From: Vitreoscilla filiformis
Lineage (GTDB): Bacteria; Pseudomonadota; Gammaproteobacteria; Burkholderiales; Burkholderiaceae_C
DNA: 64,000 nucleotides
Assembly: GCF_002222655.1 (NCBI RefSeq)
Contig: NZ_CP022423.1
Span: 930,001-994,000 of the forward strand
Reading direction: 5' to 3'
Part shown: positions 24,974-33,756 of the stretch, piece by piece
Layout: each line of letters starts with the position of its first letter
Position numbering within the stretch: the first letter of the stretch is position 1
The notes under the pieces: generated by a model
What the model was told of the DNA's origin: nothing
Databases searched by the model: none
What the model saw: the letters and a program-made list of their open reading frames with translations, nothing else
Made by a program: the position numbers and the translations under genes

Positions 24974-25022
24974 TCAGGCTTTACGATTGTGCCTGAGGGT
25001 GTCTGCGGATTTACTGACACCC
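24974..25022. other. Two adjacent inverted repeats in the 229-bp gap 24840-25068
   Basis: TCAGGC (24974-24979) pairs with GCCTGA (24991-24996), and GGGTGTC (24997-25003) pairs with GACACCC (25016-25022). They lie after the MaoC/phosphotransacetylase stop and ~150 bp before the TTG start of the ABC/phosphatase gene, both on the minus strand. No T-run follows on either strand, so they may be a Rho-type terminator, a leader structure or an operator. I see no gene in this gap. Confidence 0.45.
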
Positions 25023-25068
25023 CGATTGTTCACCCACCTAACTTTCGATGCTAGGGGTTGGCGGTGCC

Positions 25069-26460
25069 TTAGCGCTGCAAAGCTTGCAATGCCAAAGCCA
25101 CAGAGGCGATGCGAGAGGCCACTGTGTCTGCCCGGCCCGGCAGGGCGATGGGCACGCGCCCGCCCAGCACCACGCCGCAGCTCGACGCCCCCGCCAAGGA
25201 TTCAAGCTGCTTGGCCAGCATGTCCCCCGCTTCCAGATCGGGCACCACCAGCACATCGGCCTGACCCGCCACCGGCCCGCCCACGCCCTTGAGCGCAGCA
25301 GCGGCTTCGGACACGGCGTTGTCAAACGTCAACGGCCCGTCCAGCAGCGCGCCGGTGATTTGCCCGCGATCGGCCATCTTGCACAGCGCGGCGGCTTCCA
25401 GGGTCGAAGGCAGGCGCGGCGTGACCTTCTCCAAGGCCGACAAAATCGCCACCTTGGGTTGTGCCAAGCCCAGGGCGTGGGCCAGGTCGATGGCGTTGCG
25501 CACGATGTCGGCCTTCACCGGCAAGGTCGGCGCGATGTTGATGGCCGCATCGGTGATGAACAGCGGGCGCGGGTAAGACGGCACCTCCAAGCGGTACACA
25601 TGCGACAGGTGCCGCCCCGTGCTCAACGCCGCCGCCGCTTGCACCGACTGCATCAGCTCCTCGGTGTACAGGCTGCCCTTGAGCATCAGCTTGACCTCAC
25701 CGGCCACGGCCAGCTCAACCGCCCGGTCGGCGGCGGCGTGGCTGTGCGGCACGTCTTCGATGCGCACGCCCTCCAGCGACAGTTCCAGCCCCTGCGCCAG
25801 CGCCACCAGCCGCTCACGCGGGCCGATCAACACCGGGGTGATGAGCCCGCGCTGCGCCGCTTCCAACGCGCTGCGCAACGCCACTTCGCTGCACGGATGC
25901 ACCACAGCGCAAGGCTGCGGCGTGGCGTTCTGCGCCAGGCCATTGACCCAGTGAGCCAGCCGGGCTTCCGGGTCGAACAAGTGGATTTCAGGCGTGGCCG
26001 GGCGGGGCCGCACGATCTTGCTGCTGGGCGCACGCACCAGGGCTTGACCTTCGACGACCGGTTCGCTCTTCTGGTTCAACACGCTGCACGCCAGGCGCAC
26101 ATTGCGGTTGGTGTCGTTGCGCTCGGCCACTTCGACGATCACGGTGAGCGTGTCACCCACGCGCACCGGGCGCAGGAAGCGCAGGCTTTGCTCCATGTAG
26201 ATCGTGCCGGCGCCGGGAAACTCGGTGCCCAGCACACTGGAGATGAAGGCTCCGGCCAGCATGCCGTGGGCGATCACGCCATGGAAACGGGTGGATTCGG
26301 CGTATGCCACATCCAAGTGCGCCGGGTTGACGTCCCCAGAAACGGCGGCAAACGCTTTGATGTCGTCCATCGTCACCACGCGTTGCATCTGGGCGCGGCG
26401 GCCCAGGTGCAGCTCGTCAAAGGTGACGTTTTCGATGGTGGCAGGGGTTGGGGTGTTCAT
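25069..26460 (-). CDS. Bifunctional MaoC-type enoyl-CoA hydratase / phosphate acetyl(butyryl)transferase
   Basis: 463 residues from ATG 26460 (GGAGAG ribosome site 9 nt upstream). Residues ~1-155 are a MaoC-like hot-dog hydratase with the dyad motif SGDVNPAHLD and HGMLAGAF. Residues ~160-463 are a phosphotransacetylase/phosphotransbutyrylase domain (e.g. NIAPTLPVKADIVRNAID, TGALLDGPLTFDNA). This two-domain enzyme is widespread in proteobacteria beside FabI and often acetate kinase genes and is linked to acyl-CoA and acetyl-phosphate metabolism. Here it follows the fabI-like gene by 20 bp; no acetate kinase gene is present in the window. Confidence 0.9.
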   Translation of the reverse strand: MNTPTPATIENVTFDELHLGRRAQMQRVVTMDDIKAFAAVSGDVNPAHLDVAYAESTRFHGVIAHGMLAGAFISSVLGTEFPGAGTIYMEQSLRFLRPVRVGDTLTVIVEVAERNDTNRNVRLACSVLNQKSEPVVEGQALVRAPSSKIVRPRPATPEIHLFDPEARLAHWVNGLAQNATPQPCAVVHPCSEVALRSALEAAQRGLITPVLIGPRERLVALAQGLELSLEGVRIEDVPHSHAAADRAVELAVAGEVKLMLKGSLYTEELMQSVQAAAALSTGRHLSHVYRLEVPSYPRPLFITDAAINIAPTLPVKADIVRNAIDLAHALGLAQPKVAILSALEKVTPRLPSTLEAAALCKMADRGQITGALLDGPLTFDNAVSEAAAALKGVGGPVAGQADVLVVPDLEAGDMLAKQLESLAGASSCGVVLGGRVPIALPGRADTVASRIASVALALQALQR

Positions 26461-26480
26461 GTGATGCTCTCCTGCCAAGT

Positions 26481-27275
26481 TCAGCGTACAGCGTGGAAAC
26501 CACCGTCCACGTACAGCGTTTGCCCGGTCATGCCGGTGGCGTCCGGGCTGACGAGGAAACTGACGCAGCCGCCGATTTCATCCAAGGTCACCAGCCGGCC
26601 CAGCGGCGCGGTCTGCTTAGCGTCTTCCATCAAGGCATCGAACTCGGGCAGGCCGGAGGCCGCACGTGTCGGGATCGGGCCGGGCGACACCGCATGTACG
26701 CGGATGCCCTTAGATCCCAGCTCCAGCGCCATGTAACGCACCAGCGACTCCAACGCTGCCTTGACCGGGCCCATCAAGCCATAGTTCGGCACGGCTTCAT
26801 CGGCGCCCAGGTACGTCATGGTGATGAGGGTGCCGCCTCGGGCCATGTGCGGCTCGGTCAGGCGTGCCAGCTCGGCAAACGAGTGGCAAGAAACCTGCAT
26901 CGCTTGGGCAAAACCAGCGGCGGAAGAATCGACCACGCGGCCAAGCAAGTCGGTTTTGGGGGCGAAGGCAATCGAGTGGATGACAAAGTCCAGCCGACCG
27001 AGTTGGCCGACGGCGGCATCCACCAGCGCTTCCAACTCACCGGGATGTTCCACGTTGCAGGTGTGCAACGGGGCGTTGATCGATTCGGCCAGCGGCGCCA
27101 CGTAGGTGCGCGCTTTTTCGTTCAGGCAAGACAGCACCAATTCGGCGCCACGTGCGTGCAGCACGCGGGCGCAGCCCCAGGCGATGCTATGGTCATTGGC
27201 CACCCCAACGACCAGGCCGCGCAGGCCCGTCAGGGGAAGGAAAGAAGGGATGGAAGTCGAAGATGAGGTGTTCAT
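26481..27275 (-). CDS. fabI: FabI-type enoyl-ACP reductase
   Basis: 264 residues from ATG 27275. It has the FabI cofactor region GVANDHSIAWG, the catalytic Tyr/Lys pair in NYGLMGPVKAALE, and the C-terminal block DATGMTGQTLYVDGG. FabI reduces trans-2-enoyl-ACP with NADH in fatty-acid elongation. Because it is paired with the MaoC/phosphotransacetylase gene 20 bp downstream and has an FNR-like box upstream, it may be an accessory copy used under low oxygen rather than the main enzyme; this is inference. The SDR family is certain, the FabI subgroup likely. Confidence 0.87.
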   Translation of the reverse strand: MNTSSSTSIPSFLPLTGLRGLVVGVANDHSIAWGCARVLHARGAELVLSCLNEKARTYVAPLAESINAPLHTCNVEHPGELEALVDAAVGQLGRLDFVIHSIAFAPKTDLLGRVVDSSAAGFAQAMQVSCHSFAELARLTEPHMARGGTLITMTYLGADEAVPNYGLMGPVKAALESLVRYMALELGSKGIRVHAVSPGPIPTRAASGLPEFDALMEDAKQTAPLGRLVTLDEIGGCVSFLVSPDATGMTGQTLYVDGGFHAVR

Positions 27276-27360
27276 GAGGGATAACCCTAGCAAAAGAAAC
27301 CCCTAACTTCGGACTTTCCGGTGTCAGCAGAGTGAAATGCTGCGCATTTGCCACTTTGGC

Positions 27361-27374
27361 TTGACATGCATCAA
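27361..27374. promoter_or_regulatory. FNR-like box upstream of fabI
   Basis: TTGAC-ATGC-ATCAA matches the FNR/ANR consensus TTGAT-N4-ATCAA with one mismatch. It lies ~86 bp upstream of the fabI-like start and just after the stop of the Fnr-like regulator gene, which points to oxygen control of the fabI and MaoC/phosphotransacetylase pair. Confidence 0.6.
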
Positions 27375-27405
27375 GCAACAAGATGGGCGAAATGCGCGTG
27401 CAAGC

Positions 27406-28146
27406 TCAGTCGCTGGCTTCTTCGCGCAGCGCGGCCAGCAGTTGTGGCATGTGCAGGATGGCGTGGCGCTGATCGGGCGCATCCAAAATGCCCTCGCGCT
27501 TGAGCTGGGACACGATGCGGCTGGCGGTTTCGATCGTCATGTCCAACATGGCGCTCATTTCCAGCCGGGAGGGCAGCCAGACCTCGCTGCCGTCGGCAAA
27601 CTCACTCAGTTTGAGCAGCAGGCGCAACATGCGATGGCGCGCCGGGCCCGCGCACAGTTCGGTGAGCCATTCGTCGGCGTCGTCCAGGGCGCGTTGCCAG
27701 CGGCGCATCATGTCGCGGGCCAGTTCGATTTGGTCTTTGGTTAGATCCTCGACCAGCGAACGCGGCAGGCGGCAGACCTCCACCTCGGTGCATGCCACCG
27801 CATCCGCCGCGTAGGACTGGCCGAGCATGGCTTCCATGCCGAGGGTGTCTCCCCGGCCAGCCAGGCGCAGGATGCGGCGCTCGCCGCGCTCGTTGGTGCG
27901 TTCCAGCCGCACCACGCCGCTGCGAACGGTGAAGGCGGCAGCACCAGAAATTTGGGCGGCGTACAGCGGTTGCCCCGGTTCAAGCCGGACGGAGGCGATG
28001 TGGACGTGAATCCGATCCAGGGCCGAGAGATCCAGGGAGCCGAACAAGGCATGTTTACGGATGCCGCATTCAGCACACACCCGCGCTTGCGGGTTGAACA
28101 GCACGGGCTGGAGGGGGTGCAGGGGGATGACGGGAGCCGACGACAT
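27406..28146 (-). CDS. Crp/Fnr-family transcriptional regulator
   Basis: 246 residues from ATG 28146. A cyclic-nucleotide-type sensor domain (GDTLGMEAML, RSGVVRLER) is followed by a dimer helix and a winged HTH with the recognition region MTIETASRIVSQLKREG. The E/SR recognition pattern agrees with binding to TTGAT-like half-sites. Only two N-terminal cysteines (CAEC) stand where E. coli FNR has CX2CX5C plus one more; the third position is not Cys. Two further Cys lie at ACTEVEVC. A standard [4Fe-4S] oxygen sensor is therefore uncertain. It is transcribed towards fabI, with an FNR-like box between them. Confidence 0.88.
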   Translation of the reverse strand: MSSAPVIPLHPLQPVLFNPQARVCAECGIRKHALFGSLDLSALDRIHVHIASVRLEPGQPLYAAQISGAAAFTVRSGVVRLERTNERGERRILRLAGRGDTLGMEAMLGQSYAADAVACTEVEVCRLPRSLVEDLTKDQIELARDMMRRWQRALDDADEWLTELCAGPARHRMLRLLLKLSEFADGSEVWLPSRLEMSAMLDMTIETASRIVSQLKREGILDAPDQRHAILHMPQLLAALREEASD

Positions 28147-28203
28147 AGGGCGGCGAGTATGCCGAAATTCACGTCCCCGTGGCATCCCCGGATATGCCAA
28201 GGG

Positions 28204-28362
28204 TCAGCGCTTGCGGTCTGATTTTTGCAACCAAGCGGGGCTGCGGCGCTCACCTTCGAAAGCGAAGAAGGGTTCGAACTTTTGGCCTTTTTCCAGATGT
28301 TGCTGCGAAACAGGGGTGTTGAAGCGAACAGGCGACTTGGTGGTAACGGCAGACTTTTGCAT
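28204..28362 (-). CDS. Predicted small basic protein (52 residues), unrecognised
   Basis: An ORF from ATG 28362 to a TGA at 28204-28206 with GAGG 9 nt upstream of the start. The product is short and basic (opens MQKSAVTT, contains FEPFFAFEGERRSPAWLQK, ends DRKR). It has aromatic and charged clusters and no membrane segment, and its codons look like those of neighbouring genes. It lies 57 bp upstream of the Fnr-like gene on the same strand and divergent from uvrA. I know of no confirmed family. It is supported only by the ribosome site and protein-like composition. It fills most of the 28147-28497 gap. Confidence 0.55.
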   Translation of the reverse strand: MQKSAVTTKSPVRFNTPVSQQHLEKGQKFEPFFAFEGERRSPAWLQKSDRKR

Positions 28363-28497
28363 GGTGGGCATCCTCGACCGGCCCGCTCTGATGGGGGCCG
28401 TGAGCCGTTAACGGGTGTTTACAAATGTTGGATGACAGGCCCCGTGCAAAAAATGCGCAGAAGCCGACAAACATGCGCTTCGCTATGATCGTCCGCG

Positions 28498-31395
28498 ATG
28501 GATTCGAACGTTTCTGCCTCGGGGTGCTTTCGTCACGGACGGCTCAGCGTGCGTGGCGCACGCACCCACAACCTCCAAAACATCGACCTCGATCTGCCCA
28601 AAAACGCCCTGGTGGTGATCACCGGCCTGTCGGGTTCGGGCAAATCGAGTTTGGCGTTTGACACGCTGTACGCCGAAGGCCAGCGCCGCTACGTCGAAAG
28701 CCTCTCGGCCTACGCCCGGCAGTTTTTGCAGCGCATGGACAAACCGGAGGTGGACAGCATCGAGGGCCTGTCCCCCGCCATCGCCATCGAACAAAAGGCG
28801 ACGAGCCACAACCCGCGCTCCACCGTGGGCACCGTCACCGAAATCCACGATTACCTGCGCTTGCTCTACGCCCGCGCCGGCACGCCGTTTTGCCCGGAAC
28901 ACGATTTGCCGCTGCAAGCGCAAAGCGTCAGTCAGATGGTCGATGCCGTGCTGGCCCTGCCTGAAGGCACCAAACTGATGGTGCTGGCCCCCGTGGCGCG
29001 GGGGCGCAAGGGTGAGTTCACCGAGCTGTTCGAGGCCATGCAGGCCCAAGGTTATGTGCGCTTTCGCATCGATGGCCAGGTGGTCGAAGCGCACGACCTG
29101 CCCCCGCTGAAAAAAACCGAAAAGCACGACATCGACGTGGTGGTCGATCGCCTCAAAACCAGCACCGCGATGACACAGCGCCTGGCCGAGAGCTTCGAAG
29201 CGGCCTTGGGTTTGGCCGACGGGCGGGCCATCGCGCTGGAAATGGACACGCTGCGCGAGCACCTCTTTTCGTCCAAGTTCGCCTGTCCGGTGTGCAGCCA
29301 CGCGCTGCCGGAGCTGGAGCCGCGTTTGTTTTCGTTCAACGCCCCGCTGGGCGCCTGCCCGCATTGCGACGGCTTGGGTGTGCAAACGGTGTTTGACCCG
29401 GCGCGGGTGGTGGTGGCGCCGGGCCTGTCGCTGGGCGCGGGCGCGATCAAGGGCTGGGAGCGGCGCAATGGCTACACCTTCTCGCTGTTGGAAAGCGTCG
29501 GGCGGCATTACGGGGTGGACATCGAGTTGCCCTTCGAGCAACTGCCCGAGGCGTTTCGCCACGTCATCCTGTATGGCTCAGGCGGCGAGGACATCGAGTT
29601 TGTTTACAGCGCCGAGGGCAAGCCGGGCAAGATTCGCAGCGTCACCCGGGCGCATCCGTTCGAGGGCGTGATTCCGAATTTTGAGCGCCGTTATCGGGAC
29701 ACCGAATCCGCCGCCGTGCGCGAGGAACTGGCGCGTTACCAAACCGGTCGCCCGTGTCAGCACTGCGGCGGCAGCCGCTTGCGACCCGAAGCGCGGCATG
29801 TGTTCATCCCCGGTGAGGCCGGCTGCAAAGGGCTGCCGATTCACGACGTCGGGCGCTTGACGCTGGCCGAAGCCCAAGCCTGGTTTGCCGCGCTGCGCCT
29901 GCACGGGGCCCGCGCTGAGATCGCCCGCAAGCTGGTGCAGGAAATCGGCGCCCGGTTGCAGTTTCTCAACGACGTGGGCTTGAACTACCTCAGCCTTGAG
30001 CGCAGCGCCGACACGCTTTCCGGCGGCGAAGCCCAGCGCATTCGCCTGGCCAGCCAGATCGGTTCGGGCCTGACGGGGGTGATGTACGTGCTGGACGAAC
30101 CCAGCATCGGCCTGCACCAGCGCGACAACGCCCGCCTCATCGCCACCCTCCAGCGCCTGCGGGATTTGGGCAACACCGTGCTGGTGGTCGAGCACGACGA
30201 AGACATGATCCGCGCCGCCGATCACTGCGTGGACATGGGCCCGGGCGCCGGCCCGCACGGTGGTCGGGTGATGGCCGCCGGCACGCCCGACGAGGTGGCG
30301 GCACATCCCGATTCACTCACCGGGCGCTACCTGGGGCGCGTGCTGCGCATTGAGGTGCCCGAGCAGCGCTACACGCCCGACGATTTCGATCCGCCGCGCT
30401 GGCTCACGATCCGGGGCGCACGCGGCCACAACTTGAAGAACCTGACGGTGCGGGTGCCGGTGGGGTTGTTCACCTGCGTCACGGGGGTGTCCGGGTCGGG
30501 CAAAAGCACGCTGGTGAACGACACGCTGTATGCCGCCGTGGCGCAGCGGCTCTACGGTAGCCACACCGAACCGGCGGCGCACGAGGCCATCGACGGGCTG
30601 GACGCTTTCGACAAAGTCATCAACGTCGATCAAAGCCCGATTGGCCGCACGCCGCGCAGCAACCCGGCGACGTACACGGGGCTGTTCACGCCCATCCGCG
30701 AGCTGTTCGCCGAGGTGCCGATGGCGCGTGAACGGGGTTACGGCGCTGGGCGCTTCAGCTTCAACGTCGCGGGTGGGCGTTGTGAGGCTTGCCAGGGCGA
30801 CGGCGTGTTGCGGGTGGAAATGCATTTTTTGCCCGATGTCTACGTGCCGTGCGACGTGTGCCACGGTCGGCGCTACAACCGCGAGACGCTGGAAGTTCAG
30901 TACAAAGGCAAGAACATCGCCGAGGTACTGGCGCTGACGGTCGAAGCTGCGCACGCCTTTTTCAGCGCCGTGCCGACGCTGGCGCGCAAGCTGCAAACCT
31001 TGCTCGATGTGGGACTGGGTTATTTGACGCTGGGGCAAAGCGCCACGACGCTGTCCGGCGGCGAAGCGCAGCGCGTCAAGCTGGCGCTGGAGCTGTCCAA
31101 GCGAGACACGGGGCGCACGCTCTACATCTTGGACGAGCCGACCACAGGCTTGCACTTCCACGACATTCAACTGTTGCTGCGCGTGCTGCACCAGTTGCGG
31201 GATGCGGGCAATACGGTGGTGGTGATTGAGCACAACCTCGACGTGATCAAAACCGCCGATTGGTTGATCGACATCGGCCCGGAAGGCGGCGCCGGGGGTG
31301 GCTCGGTGGTGGCTGAGGGCGCACCGGAGGCGATCGCGGCGTGTGCGGCCAGCCACACGGGGCGGTTTTTGCGACCGATGTTGGCACTGGACTGA
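28498..31395 (+). CDS. uvrA: Excinuclease ABC subunit A
   Basis: 965 residues, usual UvrA length. It carries two ABC ATPase modules (Walker [10 protein letters not shown] near residue 45 and GVSGSGKST near 665), the signatures [16 protein letters not shown] and [16 protein letters not shown], and Walker [11 protein letters not shown] and [10 protein letters not shown]. Zinc-binding cysteines are present ([19 protein letters not shown] ... CDVCHGRRY). UvrA finds helix-distorting DNA damage and loads UvrB in nucleotide excision repair. A TATGAT hexamer only 9 bp before the ATG could be a -10 element of a near-leaderless transcript. No obvious LexA box was seen. Confidence 0.98.
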   Translation: MDSNVSASGCFRHGRLSVRGARTHNLQNIDLDLPKNALVVITGLSGSGKSSLAFDTLYAEGQRRYVESLSAYARQFLQRMDKPEVDSIEGLSPAIAIEQKATSHNPRSTVGTVTEIHDYLRLLYARAGTPFCPEHDLPLQAQSVSQMVDAVLALPEGTKLMVLAPVARGRKGEFTELFEAMQAQGYVRFRIDGQVVEAHDLPPLKKTEKHDIDVVVDRLKTSTAMTQRLAESFEAALGLADGRAIALEMDTLREHLFSSKFACPVCSHALPELEPRLFSFNAPLGACPHCDGLGVQTVFDPARVVVAPGLSLGAGAIKGWERRNGYTFSLLESVGRHYGVDIELPFEQLPEAFRHVILYGSGGEDIEFVYSAEGKPGKIRSVTRAHPFEGVIPNFERRYRDTESAAVREELARYQTGRPCQHCGGSRLRPEARHVFIPGEAGCKGLPIHDVGRLTLAEAQAWFAALRLHGARAEIARKLVQEIGARLQFLNDVGLNYLSLERSADTLSGGEAQRIRLASQIGSGLTGVMYVLDEPSIGLHQRDNARLIATLQRLRDLGNTVLVVEHDEDMIRAADHCVDMGPGAGPHGGRVMAAGTPDEVAAHPDSLTGRYLGRVLRIEVPEQRYTPDDFDPPRWLTIRGARGHNLKNLTVRVPVGLFTCVTGVSGSGKSTLVNDTLYAAVAQRLYGSHTEPAAHEAIDGLDAFDKVINVDQSPIGRTPRSNPATYTGLFTPIRELFAEVPMARERGYGAGRFSFNVAGGRCEACQGDGVLRVEMHFLPDVYVPCDVCHGRRYNRETLEVQYKGKNIAEVLALTVEAAHAFFSAVPTLARKLQTLLDVGLGYLTLGQSATTLSGGEAQRVKLALELSKRDTGRTLYILDEPTTGLHFHDIQLLLRVLHQLRDAGNTVVVIEHNLDVIKTADWLIDIGPEGGAGGGSVVAEGAPEAIAACAASHTGRFLRPMLALD

Positions 31396-31455
31396 GGCTC
31401 AGGGAGCGCAGTGTTACCGTGCCCCATGGCGTTTTTTAATGCGAAGGAGAGTGGA

Positions 31456-32118
31456 ATGAATCGCCGTTGGTTTGCGCTGGCGAGTGTGGCGCTGCTGTCT
31501 GCTTGTGCGCAGGTGCCTTCGATTCCGACCGCCCATCGGGGCGCGGATGCGGGGCGGGTCGTGCTGGGTTTTGGGATCGCGGACTTTGAAAAACCGTGGA
31601 AAACCGTGGGTTACCGCCACGTCCGACTGCTGATCGAAAAGGAAGGCACCTCCCCAGCGCAGGCGGGGGTGTTGGAGCTGCAATCCCCGCCGCTGTTTTC
31701 TCCAGGGGACTATCGCAACGACACGGAAACCGGGCTGGTGCAATCGTTTGACTTGCCGGCTGGGCGCTACCGCATCACCGGGTTCCATCTGGTGTGGGAG
31801 GGGGGCTTGAACGGCCAGCTCAAAACCTTTGCCGCACAACCGAGTGTGGCGCTGGCGTTCACGGTGGAGGCGGGGCAGGCCACCTACTTGGGCAACTACC
31901 AGCTTCATGCGCTGTCTGAACGCAACGTGTTCGGGCTGCCGACGCCGTTGGGCGGGGTGATGGTGGTGGAAGATCGCTCGGTGGCCGATGTCGCCATGGC
32001 CCAGCGCAAGCAGCTCATTCGCGCCACACCCACCAACCAGACGCCCAATGTGGCCAGCTTGCGCCACGCTCAATGGCTGAGCCCTGAGCAAAACGCCGCA
32101 CGGTTGGCGGGGCGCTGA
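31456..32118 (+). CDS. Lipoprotein of unknown function
   Basis: 220 residues from ATG 31456 (AAGGAG close upstream). A type II signal peptide ends in the lipobox LLSAC, so Cys16 is probably lipidated. The mature domain looks like beta-sandwich strands (RHVRLLIEK, GRYRITGFHLVW, TYLGNYQLHAL). This is typical of DUF2846-like or carboxypeptidase-like lipoproteins, but I cannot assign it. It lies 60 bp after uvrA; no terminator is visible between them. Confidence 0.75.
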   Translation: MNRRWFALASVALLSACAQVPSIPTAHRGADAGRVVLGFGIADFEKPWKTVGYRHVRLLIEKEGTSPAQAGVLELQSPPLFSPGDYRNDTETGLVQSFDLPAGRYRITGFHLVWEGGLNGQLKTFAAQPSVALAFTVEAGQATYLGNYQLHALSERNVFGLPTPLGGVMVVEDRSVADVAMAQRKQLIRATPTNQTPNVASLRHAQWLSPEQNAARLAGR

Positions 32119-32124
32119 ACCGGG

Positions 32125-32628
32125 TCACCCGGCGTCGGGCAGAGACAGGCTTTTTTGCCCGCCGTTGAACCAAGCGGCATCGAAACCTTGGTCGAGTTGA
32201 ACGCAGGCCACCCGGCTGCGTCCGGCTTGGTTGAACTGGGCGATGTGCCGGCTCAAGGCGCCCTCGCTCTCCACCAAGACGTGGTGAATCGACTCACACA
32301 CGGCTTGGGCGATGAGCTTGATGTCGTCCCGCACCACAGCGCGGGCCATGGCGTCTGGGGCGGGGCGGGCGTGACGCATCAAATCACCGGCCACCATCGC
32401 GTGATCGATGTTGAACGGTAGCACCACCCAATGGCGCAGCGGCAACTCGGTCACCGACTGGCGCTGGTGAAACTCCGCCGCCGCCATCACCGACAGATAC
32501 AGCGTCGCTTTGGTGCGCAGGGCTTCCCGCAGGTAACGCTGGGCGGTTTCGTGCTGAGGCTGGGCCGGATCGACCAGGGCGATCAAAGCGCCGGCGTCCC
32601 AGAGCCAGGTGCGGTCGCTGGCGCTCAT
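32125..32628 (-). CDS. PIN-domain protein (putative ribonuclease)
   Basis: 167 residues from ATG 32628. Acidic PIN residues fit the fold: Asp11 in WLWDAGALIAL, Glu in AAAEFHQR, Asp in VVRDDIKLIAQA, and a late Asp in VQLDQGFD. PIN domains are metal-dependent single-strand RNases, often toxins. The start overlaps the stop of the preceding 256-residue gene (ATGA), so the two are co-translated. That partner is far larger than a usual antitoxin, so calling this a toxin-antitoxin pair would be a guess. Confidence 0.75.
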   Translation of the reverse strand: MSASDRTWLWDAGALIALVDPAQPQHETAQRYLREALRTKATLYLSVMAAAEFHQRQSVTELPLRHWVVLPFNIDHAMVAGDLMRHARPAPDAMARAVVRDDIKLIAQAVCESIHHVLVESEGALSRHIAQFNQAGRSRVACVQLDQGFDAAWFNGGQKSLSLPDAG

Positions 32629-33395
32629 CCAGCGGCCCCGCGCTGCACATCCAGCCAAGTGGTGATGGGCGGTAGGCCGTGCCAGAGCCGGCTGCCGCGT
32701 TGGGTGAGGGCGTCCCACTCCCGCGCATCGAGCCGCCGATCGTGATCGACGAACTCCATCAGTTCCGCGTCCCGGTATTGCCCGGTGTACAAATTGAAGC
32801 GGGCACGGATGCGCAGCAGAACGGTTTTGTACAAACGATTGCGGGGCTCACTGGCCAGGCGCGCTTTGTCGGTGGCCACGGTCAGGGACGATCCATCGAA
32901 CAAACGCAGATGGGCGTTGACCACCGTGCTGCCACCCAGCTCCTCCAACTGGCCGCGCACATACCGCTCGACGTTCACCCAGGCGTCGGCGTCATCGGCC
33001 CGAAACTGGGAATCGGCATCGATGACGATGGGCTGCTCCAAGTAACCCGAACGGATTTCCACCCGGTACAACCGCGACCGGTGCGCCCGCGCCTGCCAGC
33101 GCAGCACCACTGTGCGACGGCGGGCACTGACCCCGTCCAGCACCGGGGACAGGGTCATGCGGTGCAAGTCATGCACCAACACCGGTTGGATGAAGGGGGT
33201 GGTTTGAATCGCCAGCTCGCCGGGTCGGAGGGCGACTTCCAAAGCGGCGGTGTCCAGCCCGTCCGTGTCGCCGCGCAAGAACTGCTCGACTTCTTTGGCG
33301 AAGGTGCTCAAGACCGCCAGCGGCACCCGTTCGGCACGTACCGCATAACCGGGTGAGGTGTCTTGTAGCGCAATGCAAATGGCGTGTGAACCCAT
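32625..33395 (-). CDS. Unrecognised protein coupled to the PIN-domain gene
   Basis: 256 residues from ATG 33395; a TTG two codons earlier is also possible. The second half (LYRVEIRSGYLEQPIVIDAD and ELGGSTVVNAHLRLFDGSSL) is beta-rich and charged. There is no signal peptide, membrane segment or known motif that I recognise. Its 4-bp stop/start overlap with the PIN gene indicates joint expression; it could be a partner, a specificity factor or an antitoxin-like regulator. It is transcribed away from the queA region. Confidence 0.65.
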   Translation of the reverse strand: MGSHAICIALQDTSPGYAVRAERVPLAVLSTFAKEVEQFLRGDTDGLDTAALEVALRPGELAIQTTPFIQPVLVHDLHRMTLSPVLDGVSARRRTVVLRWQARAHRSRLYRVEIRSGYLEQPIVIDADSQFRADDADAWVNVERYVRGQLEELGGSTVVNAHLRLFDGSSLTVATDKARLASEPRNRLYKTVLLRIRARFNLYTGQYRDAELMEFVDHDRRLDAREWDALTQRGSRLWHGLPPITTWLDVQRGAAG

Positions 33396-33545
33396 ACCCA
33401 AATTTTAGGTGGGCCCAGGCGACACCCATGCACAAAACTTTGCAGCCACCGCCACAGCAGCGACAATCGCGCCCCAGCGGAACGGAGGGTTCCGCCGGTT
33501 TCCGACAACACCAATTCCCACCCCACTTCACAGGCCTGCCCCACC

Positions 33546-33699
33546 ATGACCGCCTTGCGCTTTCTGCTCCGAGTCCTGACCATCACTGCTGCTGGTGCTG
33601 GGGGTCAGCGTCGCCTTTGCCTGGGCGTGGGATCGCTCGGAGCAGCCGCCCGTCAGCGCTCCCGAGCCGGCCTTGGCCAGCGGCACGGCCCAGCGCTGA
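33546..33699 (+). pseudogene. Possible small membrane protein with a one-base frameshift
   Basis: The ATG at 33546 opens MTALRFLLRVLTI, a typical basic-hydrophobic head. Past about 33585 the frame turns into Arg/Gly-rich sequence. The next frame continues as a membrane-like stretch (LLLVLGVSVAFAWAW) with a short Ser/Pro/Ala tail to a stop at 33697-33699. Deleting one base in the ATCACTGCTG region joins them into a ~50-residue single-pass protein. The upstream ribosome site is weak. This lies in the 361-bp gap before queA (33396-33756); I see nothing else there. Low certainty. Confidence 0.35.
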
Positions 33700-33756
33700 G
33701 TTGGCGGCGGCCCTGCCGCCAGTGAGGGCGCGTGCGAGGGTGGAACAATCCGCCCC

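Noticed and set aside
24964..24977. FNR-like box upstream of the ABC-ATPase/phosphatase gene (TTGAT-CTGG-CTCAG)
   Set aside because: Two mismatches in one half-site; too weak to claim.
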